Made by a program: the position numbers and the translations under genes. The notes beneath the pieces were generated by a model. It saw only the letters and a program-made list of their open reading frames with translations, had not been told where the DNA came from and did no database searches. 64,000 nt of DNA from Odontocerum albicorne (taxonomy: Eukaryota > Arthropoda > Insecta > Trichoptera > Odontoceridae): the NCBI GenBank assembly GCA_949825065.1, contig OX463848.1:33323491-33387490 (forward strand), written 5' to 3'. Shown piece by piece: positions 41,626-52,944 of the stretch; the stretch's first letter is position 1, and the number at the start of each line of letters is the position of its first letter.

Positions 41626-41879
41626 AACACGTATGTTATTTAACATGTATGATATGTATAAGTTTTCTTTTCCTTAATATTTTTTAGCGAAGTAAATCCT
41701 GCTCATACTTATTAATAAACTTTTAGTTATTAGTTATCCTTTTTAACATGCGGGTCATTTGTTATATCACGGGAATTTGATAGGCAGATCGCGACATTTT
41801 TTTTACGTAAAAAGTTAATCGCGACTATTTTTTTTACGCAAAAGTCGATCGCGACAACAAAAAGGTTGGCCACCCCCTG

Positions 41880-42524
41880 ATCATATACTATATATCAGCC
41901 TAGCAGAGCTGCATTGAAAACATACTGAGTCTAGAAATTAGCGAATCAGGTAGACCAGAATATAAACGTGAATCTCTGAATAATTCTAACTCCTCGCATA
42001 GTTATATAAACTTACAATGCCGTACTCGTGCATACCAGTACCACCTCTAATTTTTCCAGTCAACGGCCAAGGTCCTTGAACTCCGCCTCTGAAATGAGTT
42101 CGCCAGTGCGTTTTGGTATCTGTTTAACTGCCTTGTTCTCGCTGAATTATTTTGCCTTAAACACTATGGATTTTTCCCCGACACACCTGCCGCTCGCGAA
42201 CGTTTACACGTTACGTGGTTAGCCTATCACAATGGTGTGCAATTTGAATATCAATGCGTCCTCGTACACTCAGAATGCTAACAGCTAACAATAAGCTATT
42301 ATTGATAACGCCACCACTGTCGAAAATGTCCTTTTAAAAACTCGCGATTAAGTGGGTGGTTCTCTTGTTCGTACATTATTTGTACATGAAATTTAGCGCA
42401 TTGATAAAATCTCTGGATTTAGAAATCATGAAAATTCAATGAAGAAATTTTATCAAGTTTACTATATACAGGTTAAACCTAATTACATACAACGCTGAAA
42501 GAGAAATATGTCCAGTTACAAGAA
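41880..42524. other. No gene seen
   Basis: A 64-codon frame at 42028 has no recognisable domain. Confidence 0.35.
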
Positions 42525-42800
42525 ATAATAATTAGTATATTAGGAATTAAGTGGCAATGGGCAGGACACGTAGCCAGAATGTCAGACTCCAGATGAACAT
42601 CCGAAATAATCCAATGGTACCCAAGAGGCATAAAGAGGCCGAGAAGAAGACCAAAGGTACGCTGGATAGATTAAATCAGGAAGCATCACATGGCATCAAC
42701 GAGCAAAAAACCGAACTATTTGTAGTCAACTTGGGGAGACCTTCATCCAGCAGTGGATCAACCCTGGTTGACAATGATGAGGATGATATTAGAAAAAATT
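42525..42800 (+). pseudogene. RTE-like LINE 3' end
   Basis: Broken frames give I-K-W-Q-W-A-G-H-V-A-R-M-S-D-S-R, then R-P-R-R-R-P-K-V-R-W-I-D, K-N, and L-G-R-P-S-S-S... in another frame with A-V-D-Q-P-W. This is the G-H-V-A-R-x...R-R-R-P...R-W ending of RTE-type ORFs. It ends 'acaatgatgaggatgatatt'. Confidence 0.7.
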
Positions 42801-43344
42801 GTTTGACCGGAACAACTAACATTTTCTGAAATGTTGAAGATGTCAATATCCGAGGCCCTATTCAAAAGGGGTATCCCCTAAAACAGAGAAAGAACACTTG
42901 GCAAGATAGTTTTATTTATAGAGTGTCGAAATATATCAATATTTCTGTACCTCGAATAGTTGTCCTTCCACGTCTCCTGATCCTTTGCAGACTCACTCAC
43001 AATAAGACTTCATAATCTCTTCTTATATTGCCAGCTTGAATCCACAAGAAAATGAACTTGACATCACATTGAGCTCAACAAATTATATGTACTTTTAAAA
43101 ACAACTATTCAATGAAGAGGGAAAATATAATTGTGAGCCACTTGTCGCAAATTTTAATAAATCTCTCATGAATAAGTTCAACATTAGCATTAATGGAGAT
43201 GAATGTATAACTGCTGATAGGTAATTCATCGAGATCTAGAATAATTGTCACCCATCGTGTGGGTTGAAGACGCCTGTGCATGTATTGAGTAAAAAATCGT
43301 GTAATTCGAGGATTGGTTCATATTCGTAACTATATATTATCATC
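42801..43344. other. No gene seen
   Basis: Nothing recognised. Confidence 0.4.
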
Positions 43345-43470
43345 ATGCTTTGTCTCTTGCGGTGTAGGTAGAGAGAACAAAATCTCCAAACTTTTCTATC
43401 CAGGCGCACAACTTTCACTTCATTAATCCTTATTTTATCAAATCCACGTTTTATTTCCGGACGTTATGGT
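43345..43470 (-). pseudogene. LINE-A-like 3' end, worn
   Basis: 'gcggtgtaggtagagagaac' and 'ttctatccaggcgcaca' parallel the reversed LINE-A 3' end. Confidence 0.4.
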
Positions 43471-43509
43471 AGGCGCCAACCCTATATTATGTACTGTCCT
43501 GTTTTGAGG

Positions 43510-43885
43510 TGCATGGTCGCGTGGTAACGCACTGGACTTCCGTGCGGAAGGTTGTCGGTTCAAACCCCGCGCTTTCCTACTTCCCTCGAAGAGCACAGGT
43601 ATTTTATCCGCCTAGTATTCGGGGGTATAAGAATATCTATGACTTTGGTTATATCTATTCCTTTTTTTTAAAAAGAGGAAAAAATCATGCCGGTATGCTC
43701 CGATCGCCTCACGTCAGTGAGCCATCGTATCCAGTACAGCGGTGTGGCCGGTGAGTTTGCTGGTGTGCAACGGATCACTAACTTAAAAATCAAACTCCAC
43801 GGCACAGCTTCGATTTCCAACTGAATTAACGTTGGCATTGCGAGGGAATCCTCGACTACGAGGCCCAGCAAAGACGACTGCACTT
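43510..43885 (+). mobile_element. SINE-2, forward
   Basis: tRNA-like head 'catggtcgcgtggtaacgca' with B box 'gtcggttcaaaccccgcgc', then 'acaggtattttatccgccta', 'gtacagcggtgtggccggtg' and 'gatttccaactgaatt', ending 'atcctcgactacgaggcc'. Shares the order of 29850-30185. Confidence 0.72.
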
Positions 43886-44935
43886 TTTGTTATTTTTGAT
43901 ATAGGGCGGTTGTTGTATTATATATAACATGAATTACTCCGTATAGTTACAATATTACAATTGACTGTATAGTAACAATATTCCTTGCTCTGGAAATTTA
44001 ATATGTTTCGTATTATATTTGAAGAGATTTTTTTTAATTAACTGCCCTATTTATTTTTAGTATAATCCTAGTATAATATTCGCTCTTTGTGAATGTTCTT
44101 TTCTATATTTAATTTCCCCTAATGCTTATCCGATACGATAAATTATTAGGAAAAAAATTGTTCTCAAAATGCTAACGAATACATCTATTAAAAAAAAATA
44201 TGCATTTGAATAAAGAAAAAACAAAAGCATTTTGAAAAAGACACTTTGAAAACTATTCCAAAGCCGCTTGTAAGTTTTCTCTCTTCGCCTCAATTTTCCT
44301 CTTATAAACTACCTTAGCAGCAACTACAAATAACAACCTTGTTAACTTTATAAAAAGTAAGCTATTTCCTCCCGATACTCCGAGGATCTTTCGTATATCC
44401 TTTATTCTTTCTCTGCACTTGGAATCGAATCAAGTGCAATCCTCCCACCCAACCTTACACGAATATTTTTAGATTGCAAAGGCATTTACTTTCAAATAAG
44501 ATTTCAAGTTGTTACACTAGAAAATTTTTGGGAAAATTTTCGTTTTCAAAATACTAACGTCAATTTTAGTTTTTTTTTAATTTGTTCGAATTATCCAACA
44601 CGGCTTAAATACAGGTCTTGTTAAGAAATCTAGATCTAAAATTTCGCAATAGTTTTTTTTTACGATAATTTATTATTTAGTAAGACGATGATTAATTTGT
44701 CCACGGGTTAATTAACCTAGCTGTATACACTTTTGACATTCTAATACGATGTCGTGACTTCGTGGTCTTATAATACTAAAACGAAACTGCGTGAGCTACA
44801 TAAATATTTTTTATAACTAAATAAAATCGCGTTTAACAGTCTTCACGGAATGCATTTTTGTTACATAACTTTTACTTAATACCTGTCATGACATATTCTT
44901 GACAGAGTAAATGAAATGATACATTGTTAACGAGT
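43886..44935. other. No gene seen
   Basis: AT-rich; no frame or repeat recognised. Confidence 0.4.
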
Positions 44936-45153
44936 TTGCATTAAATTTTGTGTGAAAAACGGATTTAACGGTCCGCAGACCTTGGAAATGTTGGAGAAGT
45001 GTTTTTTGGTGGCACGAACGCTTCAGAAGTGGTCGTGAGTCGGCCGAGGATGACGAACGCAGGGGCACTCGAAAACCGATGAAAACATCGATAAAATCAA
45101 AGAAATGTTGGCCGAAAACCGCAAATTGACCATCAGAGAGATTTGTTTGTCTT
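44936..45153 (+). pseudogene. Mariner transposase N-terminal fragment, three frames
   Basis: Frame one reads KFCVKNGFNGPQTLEMLEKC (44942 on), the first helix-turn-helix of a SETMAR-type mariner transposase. A shifted frame reads ESAEDDERRGTRKP, equivalent to V-E-D-D-x-R-S-G-R-P, and a third reads DENIDKIKEMLAENRKLTIR up to about 45150. Catalytic residues are absent. No TIR was found. Confidence 0.8.
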
Positions 45154-45312
45154 TTTTTTTACAATTGTGGATAAATCCTGCATTGCTTTACTTTGTCATC
45201 GATTTATGGATTCGCAAATTGGATTTTAGCTTCATGGTCTAATAGTATAATAGAATACTTGTATTATATCTTAATGTTGAGACTTATTTTCCTCGTGATG
45301 ATTAAATAAAAG
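45154..45312. other. No gene seen
   Basis: Short unassigned interval. Confidence 0.35.
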
Positions 45313-45388
45313 CGTCTTTAAAAACGGTGTTGGCTGGAAGAAATTTCCACATGGCGAAAATCCCCCAGATTGTATTATGTACAGTAAA
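45313..45388 (+). mobile_element. SINE-T 3' part, running into a palindrome
   Basis: 'ggctggaagaaatttccaca' and 'cccccagattgtattatgta' match the SINE body and tail. Confidence 0.6.
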
Positions 45389-45647
45389 TCTATGGCGTTT
45401 TGGTAAAGGGATACAAGTCATCAATTACTTATTTGTCAGTTTGAAGTTTTGCAACATTTGTATTGCTGAAATACAGACCTCAGGTAAATTTTAAAGGTAA
45501 ACTTTAAATACATAAATAATTTATGTATTCAAAGTTTACCTTTAAAATTTACCTGAGGTCTGTATTTCAGGAATACAAGTGTTGCAAAACTTCAAACTGA
45601 CAAATAAGTAATTGATGACTTGTACCTCTTTACCAAAACGCCATAGA
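45389..45647. repeat. 259-bp near-perfect palindrome
   Basis: Arms of 129 bp meet at a one-base centre (AATACATAAAT-a-ATTTATGTATT). About 6 mismatches by eye (for example aagggat/aagaggt, acattt/acactt). Partial symmetry continues outward into 'gtattatgtacagtaaat' and 'atttacaatatataatac', that is, into SINE-tail-like sequence. Confidence 0.92.
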
Positions 45648-45749
45648 AATGTGTTATTTACAATATATAATACAATACAAAACTATGTAATAAAGTGGAC
45701 CTCGTATTACCACCTGTTTTGATTAGGATTTTTATAGTATACCAAATAA

Positions 45750-45943
45750 ACCTCCGTGGTCTAATTGGTAAGACACTTATCTTCCAATTCGAAGGTTGCG
45801 AGTTTGATTTTCGTTGGAACCCCATTGTTTAAAAAAAAGTGTTATTTTCACTTTAGGCATATCTCTGATTGCTTGTAAAAGATTGCCTCATGCCAATAAA
45901 TCTACCAGGTTTTACTGTGTACAAAAAAAAAGTGTAATACGAT
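45750..45943 (+). mobile_element. SINE-T, forward, full length
   Basis: 'acctccgtggtctaattggt', B box 'gcgagtttgattttcgtt', body 'tttcactttaggcatatctc', tail 'gtgtacaaaaaaaaagtgta'. Confidence 0.85.
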
Positions 45944-46285
45944 GAAGGAAACAGGAATATCTGTGTAAAGTTTGTTTTATACACTGTAACAACAAAATAA
46001 ACTGTTTCTACAATTTGACATAATGGTGTATTTTACTACATATTCACATATGTAGTAAAAGTGCCCATCATAAATTCTATCTAGTTTAGACAATAATAAA
46101 AACACTTGAAATGTTTCGGACTTTACTTTGTGAAAATCGACCATAACATTTATGATGAAATTGTAAATTCCACTAATAAGATGCTTTCATCGTGACTCGA
46201 GTATCGCTCGAGTATCACTCGAATCGTATAGGTGAAATTTAAAAAGTAAATGTTATCTAAAGTAATAAAAAAACAGATTTTTTAT

Positions 46286-46469
46286 CTCCACAAACTTGTT
46301 GGTGAGACACCTGTTTTCCTAACCAGATGTCCCTTTTTTTAAAGGTTTTTCAATCTGGTTTTCACTTCAGACCTCTTTAATATATTTCTGGTTGGTTTAA
46401 GAGATTGCAACATAGCAATAAACCAGTATGTTTGTACTGTGGATAACGAAAGCGTAATATAACACAATG
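46286..46469 (+). mobile_element. SINE-T, forward, B box deleted
   Basis: Head 'acaaacttgttggtgagaca' then jumps past the B box to 'aaaggtttttcaatctggtt', body 'agacctctttaatatatttc', tail 'tggataacgaaagcgtaata'. Loss of the B box should abolish its own Pol III promoter. Confidence 0.8.
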
Positions 46470-46669
46470 TTTTATTTCATAAAATATTGCTGAAAAAATC
46501 CACGTAGATTGGGTATAATTTAATAATTATTTATTTTGCTCGGATGTTTCTTTTGTGAGATGAACATATGGACATTATAATTTCAAAATGCAGTCGCTCA
46601 GAACAAAGGAGACAATCGTCATAAACGTTACCAAGAAAAGTGTTACTAAATTGTGATTCAATATTTATC

Positions 46670-46975
46670 TTAACCCGGTATGCTGCAGTAATCCTACCTA
46701 TCTCAGATGGCCACAACTCGTGCAGAGCTTTGGCCTAGTATTTTTTTAGTAAACTTCACAATACAAGTTATATTTCATTGAATTATATTAACCCGGTATG
46801 CCACATTAATCCTTTCTTGCCCAGATGGCCACATAACTCTCGCAGAACCTTATATTTTTAAAGATACGAGTTAAATTTAATTATTCTTATTATATTATAT
46901 TAACCTGGTATGCTGCAATAATCCTATATTTCTCAGATGCCCATATAACTCACGAAGGTCGTCATTGTTGTACTG
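46670..46975. repeat. About 120-bp tandem repeat, 3 diverged units
   Basis: Units start TTAACCCGGTATGC at 46670 and 46788, and TTAACCTGGTATGC at 46910. All continue with 'taatcct' and 'cagatggccac'-like sequence. A further partial unit may lie at 47515 ('ttaacctacctgctccagat'). Confidence 0.8.
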
Positions 46976-47633
46976 TCCGTACGTATGAAATGTGAATTTC
47001 ATAATATTTAGTATCTACATACATTTAGAATTTCATAATTTCACATGTCGTATTATTGTATGAAATGTAAATTTCATACTATGTTGTATTACATTCATTA
47101 CAAAGTACTTACACGTTGTATTACATACATTACCAAGATTCCAGTATAAAAAGACAGTTTTGCTTCTGCTGAAATTCTCCGGTCGGTAAACACGTTGTAT
47201 AACTCATTCACTATGTTGCCTGTTGCTACTCTTTAATATTGCTCTTTTTTATGTGTGCATTGCAAAAATACAGTTTTGTGTCTAGGGTTAAAATTTAATA
47301 TTTGCCACATATGTGCTCGAGGAGAAATAATGCTGAATATTGAATACATCATAGGAATATGTTCACGGTTCAATATAACAACTGTGTCCACACATTCAAC
47401 CTTCAGAAGTAAACATCGCACGGAATTCGCTCTTGTCGCATGACTGTGTCTGCCGACATTTTCTCTAAACATATTTTTATTATTTGCACAATGATAAGAA
47501 ATATTTCGAATAAGTTAACCTACCTGCTCCAGATGGCCGAAGAACTCTATCGAAGAGTGATTTTAATAGATTATGTGTTTTAAAGTTTATAAAATACATT
47601 AAAGAATTTTTAATTTATATATGTATCATATAT
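46976..47633. other. No gene seen
   Basis: A 62-79-codon frame pair at 47233-47472 has no recognisable domain; short local repeats of 'gtgtattacattcattac' type near 47085-47130. Confidence 0.35.
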
Positions 47634-48070
47634 ATTGTAGCTAGCTTCTTTAAAGCTTGTATGACATTCGTCAGCAAAATGACTCAAGATGGGTTTTAGC
47701 TGCCTTAGTTTTTTTTGCCCGTTTATCTTGATCAGCAACATTCCTTCTCCAGTTGGTTACAATCAGAATGCAACACCTCTATTAAAGCTAACTACTTTAA
47801 AGCTAATATGACATTCGTCAGCACTACGTCCTAGTATGGTTGTTGGCTGGCTGCAGTTTTCTTTGGCCGCTTGTCTAGATTAGCAACGTTCCTCTAGTTG
47901 GTTACACCTAGAATGCGACATCTATATTAAAGCTAACTACTTTAAAGCTAGTATGACATTCGTCAGCACGACGACCGAATATGGGTATTGGCTGCCTGCA
48001 GTTTTCTTTGGCTGCTTGTCTTGCTTAACAACATTCCTCGTCCAATTGGTTACAGTCAGAATGCTCCATT
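47634..48070. repeat. About 146-bp tandem repeat, 3 diverged units
   Basis: 'atgacattcgtcagc' occurs at 47661, 47808 and 47953. Each unit also has 'tggctgcctgcagttttctt'-like and 'ttggttacagtcagaatgc'-like blocks. Not coding. Confidence 0.85.
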
Positions 48071-48424
48071 CAGTTTTCTTAATTTCGATCTCCCAACTCT
48101 CCTAAGTTAACACTCTTCTTTTCATGATCGGTGTCCTTAATTCGATTTAGATGTCACTAGCTTCGCCATATAGGATTTATAACTTCTTGACTCCAATACG
48201 ATTTTCATAAACAGGACTGTATATTCTACAAATTTATCGTTCGATCTCCATTATTTCTTTATTCTCTACCTTTTATCTCTAACTTATCCATATTATTTCG
48301 AAGGTGTCAATGATTCTTTCCTCCCGCTTTGGAATTAATTAGGTCTTCAATGCATCTTTCGCTTCTGCCACGTCTATATAGTTTGAATTCTTTAAATTTA
48401 TAAAAACTGCGCCCTTCCGTTTTT
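48071..48424. other. No gene seen
   Basis: Nothing recognised. Confidence 0.4.
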
Positions 48425-48930
48425 CAGAGAAGAGTATCAAAATCTGTCAAGATGGATTATGGCCCACAATAGTATTTTACTACCAATTTTGATGTATGAG
48501 AGTGAAACGTGGACGTGGAAAAATACTGACAGGAGTCGAATAAATACTGGAGAAATTCGTACACTGACAATAACACATGGGATGACCATGTATGACAGAA
48601 TACGCAATGAAGTGATTAGAGATGAATGTGAACTTAAGGCTGATGTATTAAGTAAGATGAAGAAGAGCACTCTAAGATTGTGTGAGGGCAGGTAGAATGA
48701 AGAAATGAAGAAAGACTAGCAAAAACATATACAGTGCAAATGTGAGTGGAAGGGGTAGTAGAGGAAGACCAAGAAAGTATGGTTGAATCAAGTGAATGAT
48801 GGTCTGAAAGAACAAAACGTACAATGGACGTAGAAGAGGAGAACGATGCGTGTCGAGATAGGAAAGTCTGACGCTCTGTCCTCTCTGCCTACCCCATCAG
48901 GAAGATTACCTGATGTTATGTATGATTCAT
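48425..48930 (+). pseudogene. LINE-A tail, best-preserved copy
   Basis: A frame from about 48459 reads ILLPILMYESETWTWKNTDR, then about 20 residues on RIRNEVIRDECELKADVLSK and MKKSTLRLCEGR, the end of a LINE reverse transcriptase (L-M-Y-x-x-E-T-W). After a frame break come E-E-R-L-A-K, V-S-G-R, R-G-R-P-R-K and 'ctgtcctctctgcctacccc'. 5'-truncated, 3' end 'tgatgttatgtatg'. The family normally encodes an endonuclease and reverse transcriptase that copy its RNA into a nicked target; this copy encodes neither. Confidence 0.8.
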
Positions 48931-49469
48931 TCGAATTACTCACACTTTTCTAGGTTATTCATTTAGAGGTATTTGAGATAAAGATATTTCATATAATACT
49001 CGTACATCGTAGAACAGTAGTGCTTCAATAACATTTTTAATATAACCTTGCAAATATCTCTCGCTGTTCCCCAGAAATAAATAAGACTATTCGACACTTT
49101 TTATTGTATCGCACATGTGTTGTGTATCGCACATTTTATTGTATCGCACATAAGTGTATGCACGGTCTACTATTTTAAACTTTCACTATCTGCTCAGCTG
49201 TCTCCGATTCGCACATTAACAGCTCCATTATTGTGTGACATCATCGCCTAATGGCATGCTGATACAGTGATCCAGTGTGCCTTGCAAATATAATTCACAT
49301 TATGTATGTGTGTAGCCGCAGATTGATGTGCAAATGGGAAAAATGGCAATTAAAACTATCCCGAGTGATGTTCACGTGCTTATGTAATAACTCTTGTCTC
49401 TCTAAATTACATGAAATAAACGATGAATTTCTTCAGCGATTATTATTCTGTACGATAAGATACATATTT
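48931..49469. other. No gene seen
   Basis: Local repeat of 'attgtatcgcaca' near 49105-49150. A 109-codon frame at 49275 is partly made of the next tandem repeat. Confidence 0.35.
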
Positions 49470-49556
49470 TGTTCCCTAGTATGCGCAAGTTGCTGTTTTG
49501 TTCCCTCGTATGCGCAAGTTGCTGTTTTGTTCCCTCGTACGCGCAAGTTGCTGTTT
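49470..49556. repeat. 29-bp tandem array, 3 units
   Basis: 'tgttccctcgtatgcgcaag' plus 'ttgctgttt' at 49470, 49499 and 49528, with two substitutions. Confidence 0.92.
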
Positions 49557-50502
49557 TGCAGTCAGAATTTCTTTACATTTAAGAATCACTCAATTACCGA
49601 GTAAAACATAATCGTATGGCTAATTTAACTTATCAGTAAATGTGAAGGATTTTTAATTGGTCTTCAAAGAAACTCTCGGGGGTTTTTCTTAACCAGTTCT
49701 TTTGTATTCATCATACTACGTCATCGTTATTTTGTAGTTAGCTACATATTATATTTGCCATACCATCAGAAATTGCATTACTGGCCTCAATAGTTCGTTA
49801 TTCATTATTGGTATTTTAAATTTCAACATGTTTTTAAAAATTATACCACTTGAATTTATTTAGTGACACTTATGAGCTACCTTTTAAAAACATATATTAA
49901 TATCGCTATACAGGTTATGTTGATAACTTTTTCAAGTTTTAAAGATACTAGTTGCAACCCGTGAAATATTCACGGAAGTAAAACAAATTCTACATTTATG
50001 AAAATATATATTCATAAATGTAAAATTTGTATATATATAATATATACATCGTCCCCTTTTACACCGGCTCAAAAATTGTTAGCTAGGTATTTAAAATTCG
50101 TTCAGTACTACGGACTCACCGATATTCAAATTTCGAATTACTTTCGGAGAGAATCCAAGTATTCCTCTCGCTCTCTCGTATTCAAAATTCAATTCTCGTA
50201 TTCTTTGTCGACAACCATCGTACGGGTTTTGGCCTATTTATACTATGATTAAAACTTTGTTAAATATTTTTAATATTCATATTTCTGTGAATGTCCGACG
50301 TAACATTTCCGATCCCAATAAAAAATAAGTTTATAAAGTAATGTTCGAAAAAAAAAGAGAAAATGGATGGTTCATTGTGTCTTAAGTACCTTGCGGGTAA
50401 TAAATCAAACCAATCAATTAATTATATGGCAATAATTAGACAAAAAACGACCAAAATTCACGTTTCGTTGTTACGGGCAATAAAAAGGATACATGCATAC
50501 CA
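49557..50502. other. No gene; hairpin at 49983-50030
   Basis: 'acaaattctacatttatgaa' pairs with 'ttcataaatgtaaaatttgt' (one mismatch) around 'aatatata'. The rest is AT-rich and unassigned. Confidence 0.6.
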
Positions 50503-50935
50503 TCACACTGTTTCACTGTCGGGGTGGGCAGAGAGGACAGAGCGCCAGAATGGTATATCTCGATACACGTTTTTCACCCCTTCTACATCCATACACGTTC
50601 TCATACAACTCCTACGATTTCTCGGACTTAATACGTTTCATTCTTTCAAAATCTAATTAATTTGATGCAACCATACCTTCCTTGGTCTTACTCTATCACG
50701 CCTCCCACTTACATTTGCATTGTACATTTGTTTTGTTAGTCTTTCTTCATTCATTCGTTCCACATGCCCAAACCATCTCAGAGTACTCATCTTCATCTTA
50801 CTCATCTTCATCAGCCTTAAACTCACATTCGTCCCTAATTACTTCGTTCTGTATTATTCATACATTGTCACCCCATCTATTATTTTAAATGTACGCATTT
50901 CTACTTGTTATTAATGTTGGTATTTTAATTTTATA
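50503..50935 (-). pseudogene. LINE-A tail, reversed
   Basis: 3' end 'gtttcactgtcggggtgggc'; segments in the usual minus-strand order up to 'cattgtcaccccatctatta'. Confidence 0.72.
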
Positions 50936-52063
50936 TATGCTTTCAGACATTATTCCACTTGAATTTATTTAGTTATGAACTGCCTTTTTAGTATGAAAAT
51001 GTTCTTGAGATGCTTTATTATGAAATATATTGCGAAATAATTCTAAAGTGTTAAGCTTTATGGGTTTACATTTATATTGATATTTCTGTCAATGTTTTAT
51101 GTATATCCGACGGATAACAAAAATATTTCCGATGCCAATAAAATTAGTTCTACGTATACATACGAGTAATACAACCTTACAAAGTAAGGCTTAAAAAAAG
51201 AGGAAATAGGTGGTTCAGGATGTCTACAACAGTTTGCGGTAAATATATCAAACCAATCAATTCATCGAATGGCAATAATGTCACGAAAAACATTAAAAAA
51301 ATACGACCCTTTCCCAATACCTTCACTGTTATTAGGAACAAGGAGAAAATCTGTGAAAAATGAAACCTACACTATAGACAGGTAAAAAAGACATCCAGTC
51401 TAAACTCAAAAAATTGCACGAAATAGTTTATTTTAGTAGTAAAAATCTCACCGAGAGAATGTAGACTGAAAAATATATTTCGGCTTCCGTTTACCAATCG
51501 TTCAATGTGTCGTTGCAGTTTATTTTCCTGAGATTTCGTACAATTCCGTCTCACATACTCGTAATTACCAAGCGCTAAAATATTCATAATAAACTAGTGT
51601 ATCCCCCATCTGATGACACAGCGGTGGGTTTATTACATGTTTTGATTTTCGTGATCGTTCTAATTGATTAAATGCGCATTAAGTTGTTTGTGGAGCGCCC
51701 ACCGCTAGTCGGTTCTTCTTCGCTTCACTCTCATTAATTCGTTATGTAAACAGTAAACACCGCCGTCAAAGGAAGGTGACCTTATTTTCTAAATTGTATC
51801 ATGGAAATAATCATTAAACTTGGTTCTTAGTTATCTTAATCGGTGGGCACCATTACTTTGACTATCCGAGTCATTAACATTTTATCAGCTTATTAAAAAA
51901 ACCCTACTTCATTGGTTAGGAAAATAAATTACCGTTGATTTTTTTTCTTTTCTTTAACTAACTGGTTTAAGAAGAAATTTACTATACAATCCAATTAATT
52001 TAGGTCTGATATGGTAATCTATCGAATTAGGTTTATTCTACACACCCCTATCCTAAGTTGATT
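50936..52063. other. No gene seen
   Basis: AT-rich; two phrases near 50950-51230 echo 49840-50390 ('ccacttgaatttatttagt', 'aatttccgat...aataaaa'), a possible old duplication. Confidence 0.4.
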
Positions 52064-52136
52064 GTGAATTAGCCGCCTCAAAAACCCCAATGCATGCGCT
52101 TTACTTGCATTGGGGTTTTTGAGGCGGCTAATTCAC
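52064..52136. repeat. Perfect hairpin, 31-bp arms, 11-base loop
   Basis: Left arm 52064-52094 (GTGAATTAGCCGCCTCAAAA...) and right arm 52106-52136 (...TTTTGAGGCGGCTAATTCAC) are exact reverse complements; loop TGCGCTTTACT. GC content is above the surroundings. Confidence 0.95.
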
Positions 52137-52639
52137 CAAATTGTAACTCTTTTTTCATCTCCCAATATCGTTGATCATCGCCCAATTCCAAACATCGATA
52201 GCAATATTAGATTAAATCATACAGATGATGAGCGAAAGCTGCAATATTTTAGATATGTAACGATTATTTTTTTTACTTATTTGGTATGCTATCGCACTGG
52301 GTTTGTTTCTCACGAGACGTTGACGCCTAAATATTCTTCCATTTTTTTCGGAGGTCTTCCAGAGAGACAATTGCAGATGGTTTCAATGAATAGCCATGTA
52401 TTATGGTATTAACATGAAATTAGTTACCAGTTGTGAATGAATGAATCCCCATTACCTATGACGAGTACAATAGCAGTGGGGAATCTGGGTACTTAACGTT
52501 TCTGCCACCGGAGATGACTTTGTGATCCAACTTATAATACGAGTATGTATATCCCGTTGGATATCGGCAAGGACCTTCAGTGCTAGCAGCTTGTATTCGT
52601 CTTCTTTTTTCCATTGGGTCCCTGATAACTAAACATTAG

Positions 52640-52935
52640 CCTAGGTATTACAGACATCAACAGTAAGATGGAGGAGAGACGATTGAGATGGTATGGGCAC
52701 GTTGGACGCAGAACACCCGATCACATTGTGAACCAGGCAATCTCAATGAATCTTCCTCGAATAACGACCAGAGGAAGACCAAAGAATTCATGGGTGGGGC
52801 AAAAAGATAACCTGATGCAGAGGCATGGTCTGGGGGACGTAGTCCGAGACAGAAGAGCATACAACCTGAGGACGAGGAGAGCTGACCCCAACAGTCTTCG
52901 CAGACAGTGAGTTGGGATGGAGCCAGGGAGAAGAA
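52640..52935 (+). pseudogene. LINE-E C-terminal relic, forward
   Basis: A frame from 52668 reads MEERRLRWYGHVGRRTPDHI, then ITTRGRPKNSWVGQKDNLMQ, then RDRRAYNLRTRRADPN and a stop. It is the R-L-R-W-x-G-H-V...R-G-R-P-K-x-x-W ending of a LINE ORF2. Confidence 0.75.
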
Positions 52936-52944
52936 GGTCCCTGA

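Larger units (their letters stand above)
40429..41879. mobile_element. Probable hAT-type composite element
   Basis: Left end CCGGGGATGACCAAC (and again at 40617) and reversed right end CAGGGGGTGGCCAACC resemble hAT termini. GTCGATCGCGA-like motifs follow both ends. Flanking 8-mers (atttataa, atcatata) do not match well, so limits are uncertain. A palindromic element (41161) and a minisatellite (41407) lie inside. No transposase frame. Confidence 0.5.

Noticed and set aside
41436..41677. Frames on both strands with repeated W-S-R-H-x-Y-x-F-L or Y-S-K-E-I-N-I
   Set aside because: Translations of the 27-bp minisatellite.
40429..41887. Exact hAT target duplication for the 40.4-41.9-kb composite
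   Set aside because: The flanking 8-mers do not match, so the boundary is kept tentative.
7718..46469. tRNA genes suggested by A and B boxes with TTCGATTCC
   Set aside because: No closing acceptor or anticodon stem; each box pair belongs to a repeated SINE with body and tail.
46670..46920. Repeated TTAACCC as nested piggyBac-type ends
   Set aside because: No matching inverted GGGTTAA ends; better explained as a tandem repeat that happens to start TTAACC.
49275..49604. 109-codon frame
   Set aside because: Its C-terminal half is the 29-bp tandem repeat and the rest has no domain.
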